Source of the DNA: Desulfobacteraceae bacterium
Lineage (GTDB): Bacteria > Desulfobacterota > DSM-4660 > Desulfatiglandales > Desulfatiglandaceae
Length of the DNA stretch: 11,061 bases
Reading direction: 5' to 3'
Assembly: GCA_030597505.1 (NCBI GenBank)
Contig: JAUVRS010000056.1
Location: 1 to 11,061, forward strand
Under the pieces are notes generated by a model, which searched no databases, was not told where the DNA came from, and was given only the letters and a program-made list of their open reading frames with translations. Position numbers and translations under genes: made by a program. Shown one piece after another: positions 1 through 7,502 of this stretch (position 1 is the first letter of the stretch; every line of letters starts with the position of its first letter).

Positions 1-320
1 ATCAAGAAACGTTTCCCCATTTCAAAGACCTCACCGTATGTTCAAGACGCTTGCGGCCTTGAAGATGGCCAAATCCCGCCCCGGGCGGGACTAGCCCAAT
101 CTATAGCGTTTTGAACTCAAATTTTATGCAACGTTAGGGTAAAGTGCCGGGAGCTTTTTTCGACGGGGCAAATATTTGACATGCCGGTGCCCTCTTTTTG
201 AAAATGGTCTTGATAGTATCTGCTGGTTTTTCTAGAATTGCCCTGTCCTCAAAGGCCATGTGGCCAGAAGCTTAGGGCATTCACAAAAATAGCTCCACAG
301 AATTTGCCAGCAAAGGACCC
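1..320. other. Left-edge region without a convincing gene
   Basis: The first plus frame is open from the window edge to a TGA at 112-114. It would give a 37-residue C-terminal tail ending LAQSIAF, but nothing in it matches a family I know and it runs through a palindrome (74-90). On the minus strand an ATG at 20-18 follows a weak AGG and would leave the window after six codons. A consensus-like TTGACA lies at 176-181, but no good -10 stands 16-18 bp away. The frame of the next gene has a stop at 273-275. No frame encodes the Cys pattern of a 2Fe-2S ferredoxin domain, so the missing N-terminal domain of the next gene is not hidden here. Confidence 0.5.
74..90. repeat. GC-rich perfect inverted repeat
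   Basis: Two perfect 7-bp arms (TCCCGCC at 74-80 and GGCGGGA at 84-90) flank a 3-base centre. The structure would make a very stable hairpin. No T-run follows on the plus strand, and on the minus strand the next bases are only weakly T-rich, so it is not a textbook intrinsic terminator. It could be a REP-like dispersed palindrome or the 3' hairpin of a gene outside the window. Only one copy is visible here. Confidence 0.5.
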
Positions 321-1892
321 ATGGAAAAAACGCCGCAACCCAAGCCCTGGATCAAAAGGGTATCCCTCGATATCACCCCCCCCAGCCTGAAAGATAACAC
401 GGCCGATGTGGACCGCCTGGTCAAGGCAATCAAGAAGTCCCAGGGTTCCAAAGAAGTAAGTGTCGACTTTCCCATGATAAAACGGCTTCCTGAAAGGCTC
501 AGAGAATATGATTACCGGGTTGACGCTGTCCTCTTCCGGGATCATGGGATATGGCACCTGATCGACATTTTTCCACCCAAACAGGAAAAGAATATATTCG
601 GGCTTGCCGTGGACGTGGGGAGCTCCACCGTTGTTACACAGCTCATAGACCTGTCCACCCTGGTCATCAGAGATGAGACCTCCTTTCACAACCCCCAGAT
701 TGAGATGGGGACGGACATCCTCACAAGGATTCATTTTGCGGCCCAAAAGGGTGGTTTGGAAAAACTGCAGACCGTTTTGATTGAAAGGCTAAATCAAGAA
801 ATAAAGCATCTCGCCCATAAACACGCCATTGAAATCGATTCAATTGTAGGGATGTCTGCCGCCGGAAATACCACAATGACCCATCTCCTCCTGGGCCTGG
901 ATCCTCATTGGATCTGTCGTGAGCCATATATCCCTGTCATAAACAAACCGGAACTTATAAAGGGTTCAGCGTTTGGCCTGATGATCAACCCTTGTGCCCC
1001 TGTCCTGGTCTTTCCAAATGTTGGCAGCTATTTTGGGGGTGATTTGATTGCAGGCATTCTGGCTTCGGGAATGACCCGTCAAAACGAAATTTCATTTCTG
1101 GTGGATGTGGGGACCAATGCTGAAGTGGTTATTGGAAACTGTGATTGGCTTATGGCATGCGCGGGCGCGGCGGGTCCCGCATTGGAAGGGGGCGTCACCA
1201 ACATGGGGATGATGGCCGGACCTGGAGTGATTGATAAGGTGGCAATAGATCCGGATACCTGCGAAATAAAAATAAGAACCATCGATAACCGCAAGCCGGT
1301 TGGTATCTGCGGTTCTGGTTTGATAGACTTGGTGGCACAGCTTTTTCTGGCGCGGATGATTGATCTGAGGGGAAAATATCAGGCCGAGAGATGTGGCGGC
1401 CACCTCAGAGAGATTGACGACATCAATCATCTTGTCATTGTACCCCTTGAAGAATCAGGAACGGGTCAGCTCTTGACCCTGAGCCAAATTGACATAGAGG
1501 GTCTTATACGCTCAAAGGCCGCCATGTACACCATTTTGACGACCATCAGCAACACCGTAAACATCCCAATGAAAGAGATAAGCCATTTTTATGTGGCGGG
1601 GACCTTTGGTTCGTATATAGATCCGGTTTCTGCCATCACCATCGGGATGATCCCGGATCTCCCTTTGGAGACATACATCCCCCTGGGGAACACTTCGCTA
1701 AAAGGGGCAGGTATGGCCCTGCAGTCAGCAGAGGCCAGAGAGGAAATTTTCCAGATCCGAGATCAGATCACCTATCTTGAACTAAACGTGAACCAGGAAT
1801 TCATGAATCTTTTTAGCGCTGCAAAGTTTATCCCCCACACCGACAGGTCGCTTTTCCCTTCGGTAAATCCCGTTGGAACCGAGAGAGCTTAA
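321..1892 (+). CDS. RACE-like ASKHA ATPase (DUF4445 family), lacking the 2Fe-2S domain
   Basis: The 523-residue product resembles reductive activators of corrinoid-dependent enzymes (RACo/RamA type), which use ATP to drive reduction of inactive cob(II)alamin protein to Co(I). Residues about 8-90 match the RACo linker, including TPPSLKDN at 19-26. The ASKHA part follows: DVGSST (98-103), SAAGNTT (179-185), DVGTNAEV (262-269), AGAAGPALEGG (281-291), GICGSGLID (328-336) and YVAGTFGSYID (424-434). Family members normally carry about 95 more N-terminal residues with a Cys-rich 2Fe-2S domain; here the protein begins at the linker. An in-frame TAG at 273-275 closes the frame upstream. ATG 321 is preceded by AAAGGA only 3 bases away, a short spacing. 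The C-terminus has no 4Fe-4S Cys clusters as in archaeal RamA. No corrinoid protein or methyltransferase gene is adjacent. Family assignment is firm; the substrate is not known. Confidence 0.82.
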   Translation: MEKTPQPKPWIKRVSLDITPPSLKDNTADVDRLVKAIKKSQGSKEVSVDFPMIKRLPERLREYDYRVDAVLFRDHGIWHLIDIFPPKQEKNIFGLAVDVGSSTVVTQLIDLSTLVIRDETSFHNPQIEMGTDILTRIHFAAQKGGLEKLQTVLIERLNQEIKHLAHKHAIEIDSIVGMSAAGNTTMTHLLLGLDPHWICREPYIPVINKPELIKGSAFGLMINPCAPVLVFPNVGSYFGGDLIAGILASGMTRQNEISFLVDVGTNAEVVIGNCDWLMACAGAAGPALEGGVTNMGMMAGPGVIDKVAIDPDTCEIKIRTIDNRKPVGICGSGLIDLVAQLFLARMIDLRGKYQAERCGGHLREIDDINHLVIVPLEESGTGQLLTLSQIDIEGLIRSKAAMYTILTTISNTVNIPMKEISHFYVAGTFGSYIDPVSAITIGMIPDLPLETYIPLGNTSLKGAGMALQSAEAREEIFQIRDQITYLELNVNQEFMNLFSAAKFIPHTDRSLFPSVNPVGTERA

Positions 1893-1912
1893 CATCCGGC
1901 AACAAACGTTTT

Positions 1913-1941
1913 TTGACAAATTGAATCGTTTCGCTGATAAA
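1913..1941 (+). promoter_or_regulatory. Sigma70-like promoter for zupT
   Basis: A perfect TTGACA (1913-1918) and GATAAA (1936-1941, 4 of 6 to consensus) are separated by 17 bp. They lie in the 77-bp gap after the ATPase gene. Transcription would begin near 1948, about 22 bases before the zupT start, which suggests zupT can be expressed separately. I see no clear dyad for a metal-responsive repressor. Confidence 0.5.
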
Positions 1942-1969
1942 TAAAAGGATTACACGCAGAGGGTGGCCT

Positions 1970-2752
1970 ATGTGGAGTGCATTGCTCCTTGCAACAGGAG
2001 CGGGTCTATCGACAACCATCGGGAGTTTGTTGGGCCTTGCCGTAAAAAGACCGGGGCCCCGATTCATGGGCTTTATCCTTGGATTTTCTGCAGGGGTCAT
2101 GATCTTGATCTCTTTTGTGGAGCTCCTGGCAAAGGCCATAGAGACACCGGGGGTTGGTTTCCTGGGTGCCCACGCCGCCTTTTTCGCAGGGATGGGCGGA
2201 TATTTTCTCATTGACCTCCTGGTACCCCACGACTACCTCGGCCAACACGACCATCCCGATTATATGAGCCATGACGAGAACAACAGATCTCCACATACGC
2301 TCATGCGGACCGGACAACTTGTGACAATCGGTATTGCAATCCATAACTTCCCGGAAGGAATGGCCACCTTTGTCGGTGCAATGGAAGCCTTTGATCTGGG
2401 AGTTGCCATTGCAGTGGCCATTGCCATTCACAATATTCCCGAAGGTATCGCCATATCAGCGCCAATCTATGCGGCCACCGGCAGTCGGAAAAAGGCATTT
2501 TTGTGGTCTTTTTTTTCAGGTGTGAGCGAAATCTTGGGTGCGGTCCTGGCTGCGATCGTTCTGACGCCTTTTCTCTCTGGAAATGTCATGGGGTTCGTCC
2601 TTGCCGTTGTGGCCGGGATCATGGTAGTCATCTCTCTGGATGAATTGATTCCCGTAGCCAAGTCGTTTGATACGGAACATGTGCCCATTTTGGGTGTCAT
2701 AACCGGAATGATTGTCATGGTGCTTAGCTTATGGATGCTGGGACAAACATAG
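1970..2752 (+). CDS. zupT: ZIP-family divalent metal transporter, ZupT-like
   Basis: This 260-residue inner-membrane protein is close in length to bacterial ZupT, which imports Zn(II) and other divalent metals. Hydrophobic segments lie at about 3-24, 33-55, 65-86, 114-138, 144-168, 177-199, 205-226 and 238-257, consistent with eight helices. The two ZIP metal-site motifs are intact: HNFPEG (125-130) in helix 4 and HNIPEG (154-159) in helix 5. SGVSEILGA (183-191, E187) and DELIP (224-228) are also typical. The loop between helices 3 and 4 (about 87-109) has five His and several Asp, a likely metal-binding loop. AGAGGG at 1958-1963 stands 6 bases before the ATG. The family is clear, but metal specificity (Zn, Fe, Mn, Co) cannot be read from the sequence. 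Confidence 0.93.
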   Translation: MWSALLLATGAGLSTTIGSLLGLAVKRPGPRFMGFILGFSAGVMILISFVELLAKAIETPGVGFLGAHAAFFAGMGGYFLIDLLVPHDYLGQHDHPDYMSHDENNRSPHTLMRTGQLVTIGIAIHNFPEGMATFVGAMEAFDLGVAIAVAIAIHNIPEGIAISAPIYAATGSRKKAFLWSFFSGVSEILGAVLAAIVLTPFLSGNVMGFVLAVVAGIMVVISLDELIPVAKSFDTEHVPILGVITGMIVMVLSLWMLGQT

Positions 2753-2887
2753 CCCAGAATATGACTACTCAGATTCAGGGTTTCAAAAGAAACGGATAAA
2801 ATCAGACAAAACCCTTCTTGATCATACCGCCACCCATGAGAAGGTGGATGCAAAAAGATGGCCAGGTCCGAATAGGGATACAAAGAG

Positions 2888-3766
2888 ATGTTCTGCATAG
2901 AGGCTGAGGCCCTGAAATTAAGACTTCAAGTCATTCGGGTGGATTCCCTGAGAGAACACGAAGGGATTCTTTCCCATGTGGCTGACAAACTGATCCTTGA
3001 GTTCAAGAATTGGGCCGACTTGGAAAACCCTGTAATTATTGATGAAAACGACGTTGTACTGGACGGCAACCACCGGACATATGTCTTCAAGAAATTGGGT
3101 TTTAAACACATTCCCGTATGCAAAATCGACTATTTCAGCAAGTCAGTCAGCCTTAAGTATTGGTTCAGAATGGTGGCGGGCACTAAAGGGCTTGGCATTC
3201 TAAGGCGGATCGCAGAGGAAATGGGTGGGAGTTTACAGCCGGCGACTGATAAGGGAATCTTTGTCAGGATCATGGAAGATAATCCTTTTGCCTACGGGGT
3301 CCAACAAGGCAGTTTATACAACATCATCAGGTTCCCTAAAGAGATCGTAAATGATGCTGTGGCTGCCTATGAGGTCTTGGAGGAAATCCAAGAAAAACTG
3401 AAGCAGGAAGGTCTCGAGATAGAATATATCCCGTGTCAATCAGCACATGACTCCGACTTTTGCAATGGCTTGGGGGATAAAAACATCGTGATCTGGACCC
3501 CTCAGATAACAAAAAAAATGGTTGTCGACGCGGCACAAGAATGCCGGCTGTTCGCCCCCAAGACCACACGCCACTTGATAGCCGCACGGCCTCTCAATGT
3601 CAACGCACCGATCCACTGGTTCCAAGAGAATGTCTCTACGGAGGAAATCAATGTGAGGTTCTCGGAATTTCTTCGAGACAAGGAGATCAAGCGTTTCGGT
3701 CCGGGCCAGGTTATAAAGGGTAGATATTATGAAGAAGAATTGTTTGTCTTTTATGACAGAAGATAA
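2888..3766 (+). CDS. ParB/Srx-fold protein, SerK/SbnI-like (possible free-serine kinase)
   Basis: The 292-residue product has an N-terminal ParB/sulfiredoxin-like domain (about 12-85). It reads LREHE (21-25), NPVIIDE (47-53), VVLDGNHR (56-63), then a helix and IPVCKIDY (75-82). This order matches SerK and SbnI, enzymes that phosphorylate free L-serine to O-phosphoserine. There the Glu after the N-terminal His is catalytic and the DGHHR motif serves nucleotide and phosphate; here E25 is kept and the motif is DGNHR. The C-terminal half holds APKTTRH (223-229) followed by ARPLNVN (233-239), also like that family. It is longer than SbnI or archaeal SerK by roughly 40-50 residues, mostly a C-terminal extension after about 245. 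The frame is closed by TAG at 2873-2875, so ATG 2888 is the only good start; AGGGA lies 9 bases before it. The SerB-like gene 26 bp downstream supports a role in phosphoserine metabolism. Kinase activity is inferred; a DNA-binding role as in ParB seems less likely, since no helix-turn-helix partner domain is visible. Confidence 0.62.
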   Translation: MFCIEAEALKLRLQVIRVDSLREHEGILSHVADKLILEFKNWADLENPVIIDENDVVLDGNHRTYVFKKLGFKHIPVCKIDYFSKSVSLKYWFRMVAGTKGLGILRRIAEEMGGSLQPATDKGIFVRIMEDNPFAYGVQQGSLYNIIRFPKEIVNDAVAAYEVLEEIQEKLKQEGLEIEYIPCQSAHDSDFCNGLGDKNIVIWTPQITKKMVVDAAQECRLFAPKTTRHLIAARPLNVNAPIHWFQENVSTEEINVRFSEFLRDKEIKRFGPGQVIKGRYYEEELFVFYDRR

Positions 3767-3777
3767 TTTTTACTGAT

Positions 3778-3787
3778 AAGAGGTGAT
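3778..3787 (+). promoter_or_regulatory. Strong ribosome binding site of the serB-like gene
   Basis: AAGAGGTGAT is almost fully complementary to the 16S rRNA 3' end and lies 5 bases before ATG 3793. It sits in the 26-bp gap after the serK-like gene, consistent with co-transcription and efficient independent translation of the second gene. It rules out the out-of-frame ATG at 3786. Confidence 0.6.
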
Positions 3788-3792
3788 GGAAA

Positions 3793-5040
3793 ATGGACCA
3801 AGGAAAAAAGATTATCAGTCTTTCGGCAATCGGTGTTGATTCCCCAGGGCTGGTTTCAAAAATCACGACCAAGATATTTGACATGAAGGGAAACGTCACT
3901 GATATTGAAGAGAATTGCCGAAGAGGGTTATTTTCAATATCGCTTGCCGTTGATTTTTCGGCATCAAATAAATCGACAGATGAGATAATCAGCCGTTTGA
4001 AGACCATTGAGATGGAGACGGACTTGAAGCTTATTTTGGAGACCTGCGACAAAGACAAAATTGCCCCTGAAAGGGAAGATGAAAATTATGTGGTGACCGT
4101 CTTGGGACTGGACCGGCCTGGTATCATTTCACGAATCTCCACCTTCTTTCACAAATATCACATCAATATAGAAAATTGCAGGATGATTGCTCGCGGGAAA
4201 TTTTTCTCCACGGAAATGGCCATTGACACAGGGAAGATGATCACCGGGGCAAATCTGTCCCATAATGAATCAATGGAAAAAATGAGTGGAGAGCTAAAGG
4301 ACCTTTGCGCTGAAATGGGCCAAAGCGTCGTGATTCAAAAGGAAAATACATTTAAGAAACAAAAAAAGATCGTGGTCTTTGATGTCGAATCCACATTGAT
4401 CCAAAGTTCCTCCCTAAGAGATTTTACAGAGAAGATAAAGCGGCGTTCAAAATTGGCGGATAGTAAAGTCAAACCCGAAGTCAAATCCGGGGATGGCAAG
4501 AGAGGCCAGGCTCAGGAGCTCATCAAGAACGCATCCGCCCTGAAAGGCATGTCCATACAGGATTTTGAAAAACTCAGCGAGACCCTGACCCTCAATCCCG
4601 GGGCCTTTGAGCTGATACAGATCTTGAAATCCATGGGATTTAAGATTGCACGCCTGTCTGCCGGGTTTGATTGTTCCATGAAAAAGATCTTTGGAATCTC
4701 AGGCGCCGATTATGCGTTTTCAAACACACTCAAAGTAGATCAAAATGATATAATTACAGGCAAATTGGAAGAACCCGTTTTGACCGATGGAACAAAGAAT
4801 GAAATCCTTGAAATGATCATGGGTATGGAAGATATCAGACCGGACCAGGTGATTGCTGTTGGCGATGGCCCGGCCCTGTCTCGTCTACCCGCGGATATAG
4901 GGCTAACCATCGCCTTCAGACCGGAAGATACAACCACCCGGGCCGATGGAATTTTTTGCGGGGATCAGATTATCAACATATTGTACTGTTTGGGGGTCCC
5001 CAAGACAGAGCTGGATAAATATCTAAAAAAAATTCCTTAG
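3793..5040 (+). CDS. serB: Tandem-ACT SerB-family protein with degenerate HAD active site
   Basis: Two ACT domains (about 5-85 with GVDSPGL at 14-20, and 97-182 with GLDRPGI at 105-111) precede a HAD phosphatase domain (about 190-405). The order and the 415-residue length match ACT-ACT-PSP enzymes such as mycobacterial SerB2, whose ACT domains bind serine. Retained: nucleophile D197 in VFDVESTLI, S289 (motif II), K335 (motif III) and D358 in GDG (motif IV). Changed: the DxD general acid is E199; the substrate Glu after TLIQ is S206; the substrate Arg of the RxRV segment is N246; SGGF is SAGF (289-292); GDGANDL is GDGPALS (357-363), losing the Asn and second Asp. Canonical L-phosphoserine hydrolysis is therefore doubtful. 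A regulatory protein or altered substrate is possible. It probably forms an operon with the serK-like gene. Family assignment is firm, activity uncertain. Confidence 0.82.
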   Translation: MDQGKKIISLSAIGVDSPGLVSKITTKIFDMKGNVTDIEENCRRGLFSISLAVDFSASNKSTDEIISRLKTIEMETDLKLILETCDKDKIAPEREDENYVVTVLGLDRPGIISRISTFFHKYHINIENCRMIARGKFFSTEMAIDTGKMITGANLSHNESMEKMSGELKDLCAEMGQSVVIQKENTFKKQKKIVVFDVESTLIQSSSLRDFTEKIKRRSKLADSKVKPEVKSGDGKRGQAQELIKNASALKGMSIQDFEKLSETLTLNPGAFELIQILKSMGFKIARLSAGFDCSMKKIFGISGADYAFSNTLKVDQNDIITGKLEEPVLTDGTKNEILEMIMGMEDIRPDQVIAVGDGPALSRLPADIGLTIAFRPEDTTTRADGIFCGDQIINILYCLGVPKTELDKYLKKIP

Positions 5041-5042
5041 GG

Positions 5043-5071
5043 CCTGTAAAAAGCCAAAACATACAGGATTT
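5043..5071 (+). terminator. Weak possible terminator after the serB-like gene
   Basis: CCTGTA (5043-5048) pairs with TACAGG (5062-5067) across a 13-base loop, followed by ATTTT. The 6-bp stem, long loop and short T-run make this a weak candidate. It lies in the 104-bp gap between the convergent serB-like and topA genes, where some terminator would be expected. Confidence 0.2.
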
Positions 5072-5144
5072 TGAGGACTGTCTTTGTAAGTTCTCAATAA
5101 GTCCGAGAGAAATAATAGGATTTCTGAAGTGGGGTTCGGGTGCA

Positions 5145-7403
5145 TTAATTTTTCAGTTCAGAAGGAAGGGGTTTGGAAAAGCCACAGCCCTTTTTTCTGC
5201 AGACAAGAGATGGCGATGATTTTTTCGGTCTTTTGATACCCAAGACCGGGGTACCGCATTGAGGACAGGCTTCGTCAAAAGGTTCATCCCAGGTGGCAAA
5301 CCGGCATTTTGGATATTGGTTACAGGCATAAAACTGTTTTCCTTTTCTGGATGTTCTTTCTACCAATGTCCCCTGGCAGGTCTTTTCAGGACACGGGACC
5401 CCGGTACTAACCGGTTCCGGCGTCCAGATATTTTTGCATTCGGGATACCCGCTACAGGCCACAAAAGATCCGAACTTTCCATTTTTGGCCACCATTGGCC
5501 GGCCGCACTTTTCACATGTCCCCTCCTCTTTGCCCGACTCAGGTGGTGCTTCAACGAGGATATTTCCCTTGTCATCCCGGGCAAAATTAGCAGTGTTTCT
5601 GCATTCGGGGTAACCCGTACAGGCCAGGAAGATCCCGTTTCGCCCCGATTTAATGGCCATGGGACGATTACATTCCGGGCAGGAAATGTCAGTGGGGACC
5701 TCCCCTTTCATCTCACGCGTTGCCTTTTCAAGATCCTTCCCAAACGACCCGTAAAACTGGTTCAAAACGTCGGTCCACTTGACCTCTCCCCGCTCGATCT
5801 TGTCCAGATTGTTTTCCATCTGGGCCGTAAAGGCTGTATCCATGACACCGGGAAAACTCTCCACCAACAGATCCGTCACCAAAAACCCCAATTCCGTGGG
5901 GGCGAACCGTCTTTTTTCTATGGACACGTATTCCCTTCCGCTGATGTTTGCCAGGATTGCCGCATAGGTTGAGGGCCGACCGATACCGTTTTCCTCCAAT
6001 GCCTTGATCAGGGTTGCCTCAGTAAACCTGGGTGGGGGTTGGGTAAAGTGCTGGGCCGGATCCAATTTGAGGAGGTTTAGTTCTTGATCCGCCTGTAGTG
6101 GGGGGAGCTGAGCCTCTTTGTCCTTCTCCGGGCCTTCTTCATAGAGCGTCGTAAACCCCTTAAATACAACCACAGAACCGGTGACTCTGAAATCAGCTTT
6201 TCCGGCAATGACTTCCACCTGAGTCTTGTTTATTATGGCTGAACTCATTTGACAGGCGACAAAGCGTGTCCAGATGAGATTATAGAGGGCAAACTGGTCC
6301 TTTGTAAGGTATGACAAAACAGCTTTTGGCTCAAGTTTCGCCGAAGTAGGCCGTATGGCCTCATGGGCCTCTTGAGCACTTTTTCGGCTTTTAAACCTTC
6401 TGGGCTTGTCGGGCAGATATTCCTTACCAAAGGCCTTTTGAATAAATCCCCGCGCCTCGGAAATGGCATCTTCTGACAACCTGAAGGAATCCGTCCTCAT
6501 ATATGTGATGAGCCCTACAAGCCCCCTGCCCCCCAACTCCACCCCCTCGTAAAGACTCTGTGCAATGGACATGGTCTTTTTGGCCGAAAACCTCAATCTT
6601 CTAAAGGCCTCCTGCTGAAGAAGGCTGGTGGTAAAGGGAGGAAGCGGGTTTTTTCTTGTCTTTTTTTGAGCAACCTTTGAGACCTTAAATGGCAACCCCT
6701 CTATCTCGGAAACAATCTTGCTCGTCTGTTTTTCATTTTTCAGGTCGGCCTTTTTCCCCTTGTATTTGGAAAGTTTGGCCTCAAAAGGGGGCGGTTCGGT
6801 CGATTTGAGATGGGCTGTTAGAGACCAGTATTCCTGAGAATCGAATGCCTGGATCTCTCTCTCTCTATCGCAGATCATCTTGACCGCTACGGACTGCACC
6901 CGTCCGGCACTCAATCCCCGTTTTACTCTTTTCCAGAGGAGCGGAGAGATCTGGTAGCCCACAAGGCGGTCCAGGATTCTCCTGGTTTGTTGGGACTCAA
7001 ATTTATTCCTGTCAAGGGATTTTGGTGAGGACACTGCATTCCGGATGGCCTTATCCGTCAGCTCGTTAAAAAGGACTCTGAATATCTTTTTTTGTTTTCC
7101 TCCTTTCGCCAGTTCCTTGGCTATATGCCATGCGATTGCCTCTCCTTCCCTATCAGGATCAGGGGCCAGATAGATGGATTCAGCCGCCTTTCCTGCAGCC
7201 TTCAGCCCCTTCAAGATCTTGTCTTTGCCTTTGATTGTGACATATTCCGGCTCAAAATCGTTTTCAATATCGACCCCAAACTTGCTGACGGGAAGATCTT
7301 TCACATGCCCAACAGAGGCCATGATCTTAAAGTCAGCCCCCAAGTACTTCTTGATGGTCCTGGCCTTGGCCGGAGATTCAATAATCAGTAGATTTTTTGA
7401 CAT
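5145..7403 (-). CDS. topA: DNA topoisomerase I (type IA)
   Basis: This 752-residue cytoplasmic enzyme relaxes negative supercoils by passing one strand through a transient break. The Toprim domain (about 3-115) carries E9 and DPDREGE (82-88), the metal-binding acidic residues. The cleavage domain has Y301 in GLITYMRTDS (297-306), the tyrosine that forms the covalent link to DNA. SAGRVQS (165-171) and GIGRPSTYA (473-481) are further type IA motifs. The C-terminus (about 575-745) holds four Cys4 zinc-ribbon modules: C575/C578/C595/C601, C630/C633/C650/C656, C671/C676/C694/C700 and C713/C716/C735/C740. The length is normal for bacterial TopA. It lies 99 bp downstream of dprA, a common pairing, and has its own promoter match. 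The best ribosome-binding sequence (GGGAG) is 13 bases from the ATG, rather far. Confidence 0.98.
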   Translation of the reverse strand: MSKNLLIIESPAKARTIKKYLGADFKIMASVGHVKDLPVSKFGVDIENDFEPEYVTIKGKDKILKGLKAAGKAAESIYLAPDPDREGEAIAWHIAKELAKGGKQKKIFRVLFNELTDKAIRNAVSSPKSLDRNKFESQQTRRILDRLVGYQISPLLWKRVKRGLSAGRVQSVAVKMICDREREIQAFDSQEYWSLTAHLKSTEPPPFEAKLSKYKGKKADLKNEKQTSKIVSEIEGLPFKVSKVAQKKTRKNPLPPFTTSLLQQEAFRRLRFSAKKTMSIAQSLYEGVELGGRGLVGLITYMRTDSFRLSEDAISEARGFIQKAFGKEYLPDKPRRFKSRKSAQEAHEAIRPTSAKLEPKAVLSYLTKDQFALYNLIWTRFVACQMSSAIINKTQVEVIAGKADFRVTGSVVVFKGFTTLYEEGPEKDKEAQLPPLQADQELNLLKLDPAQHFTQPPPRFTEATLIKALEENGIGRPSTYAAILANISGREYVSIEKRRFAPTELGFLVTDLLVESFPGVMDTAFTAQMENNLDKIERGEVKWTDVLNQFYGSFGKDLEKATREMKGEVPTDISCPECNRPMAIKSGRNGIFLACTGYPECRNTANFARDDKGNILVEAPPESGKEEGTCEKCGRPMVAKNGKFGSFVACSGYPECKNIWTPEPVSTGVPCPEKTCQGTLVERTSRKGKQFYACNQYPKCRFATWDEPFDEACPQCGTPVLGIKRPKKSSPSLVCRKKGCGFSKPLPSELKN

Positions 7404-7429
7404 TTCTGTTAAATTGCTCCCATCGAAAA

Positions 7430-7458
7430 ATTATATTTGTTCACCTTAGGGTTTACAA
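7430..7458 (-). promoter_or_regulatory. Sigma70-like promoter for topA
   Basis: Read on the minus strand, TTGTAA (7458-7453; 4 of 6) is followed after exactly 17 bp by a perfect TATAAT (7435-7430). Transcription would start near 7423, about 20 bases before the topA ATG. It lies in the dprA-topA gap, so topA probably has its own supply of transcript besides read-through from dprA. Confidence 0.5.
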
Positions 7459-7502
7459 AAAAACAACTTTTCCCCACCAGCCCAGCCGTTTTTGTCCCTT
7501 AA

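Noticed and set aside
176..204. TTGACA-led promoter before the ASKHA gene
   Set aside because: The -10 candidates at 16-18 bp spacing match at most 4 of 6 bases, and the start site would lie over 100 bases from the ATG.
249..746. 165-codon minus-strand open frame over the start of the ASKHA gene
   Set aside because: It is antisense to well-conserved RACo linker and ATPase motifs and has no recognisable domain.
2777..2815. AGGGTTT/AAACCCT inverted repeat after zupT
   Set aside because: The 7-bp arms are separated by 25 bases and no T-run follows, so I do not call a terminator.
2830..2847. CCACC/GGTGG hairpin before the serK-like gene
   Set aside because: The stem is only 5 bp with an 8-base loop and no further structure, so it is likely chance.
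5259..5972. 237-codon plus-strand open frame
   Set aside because: It lies wholly antisense to the conserved topA zinc-ribbon region, has no family resemblance, and is a reading-frame shadow of a Cys-rich gene.
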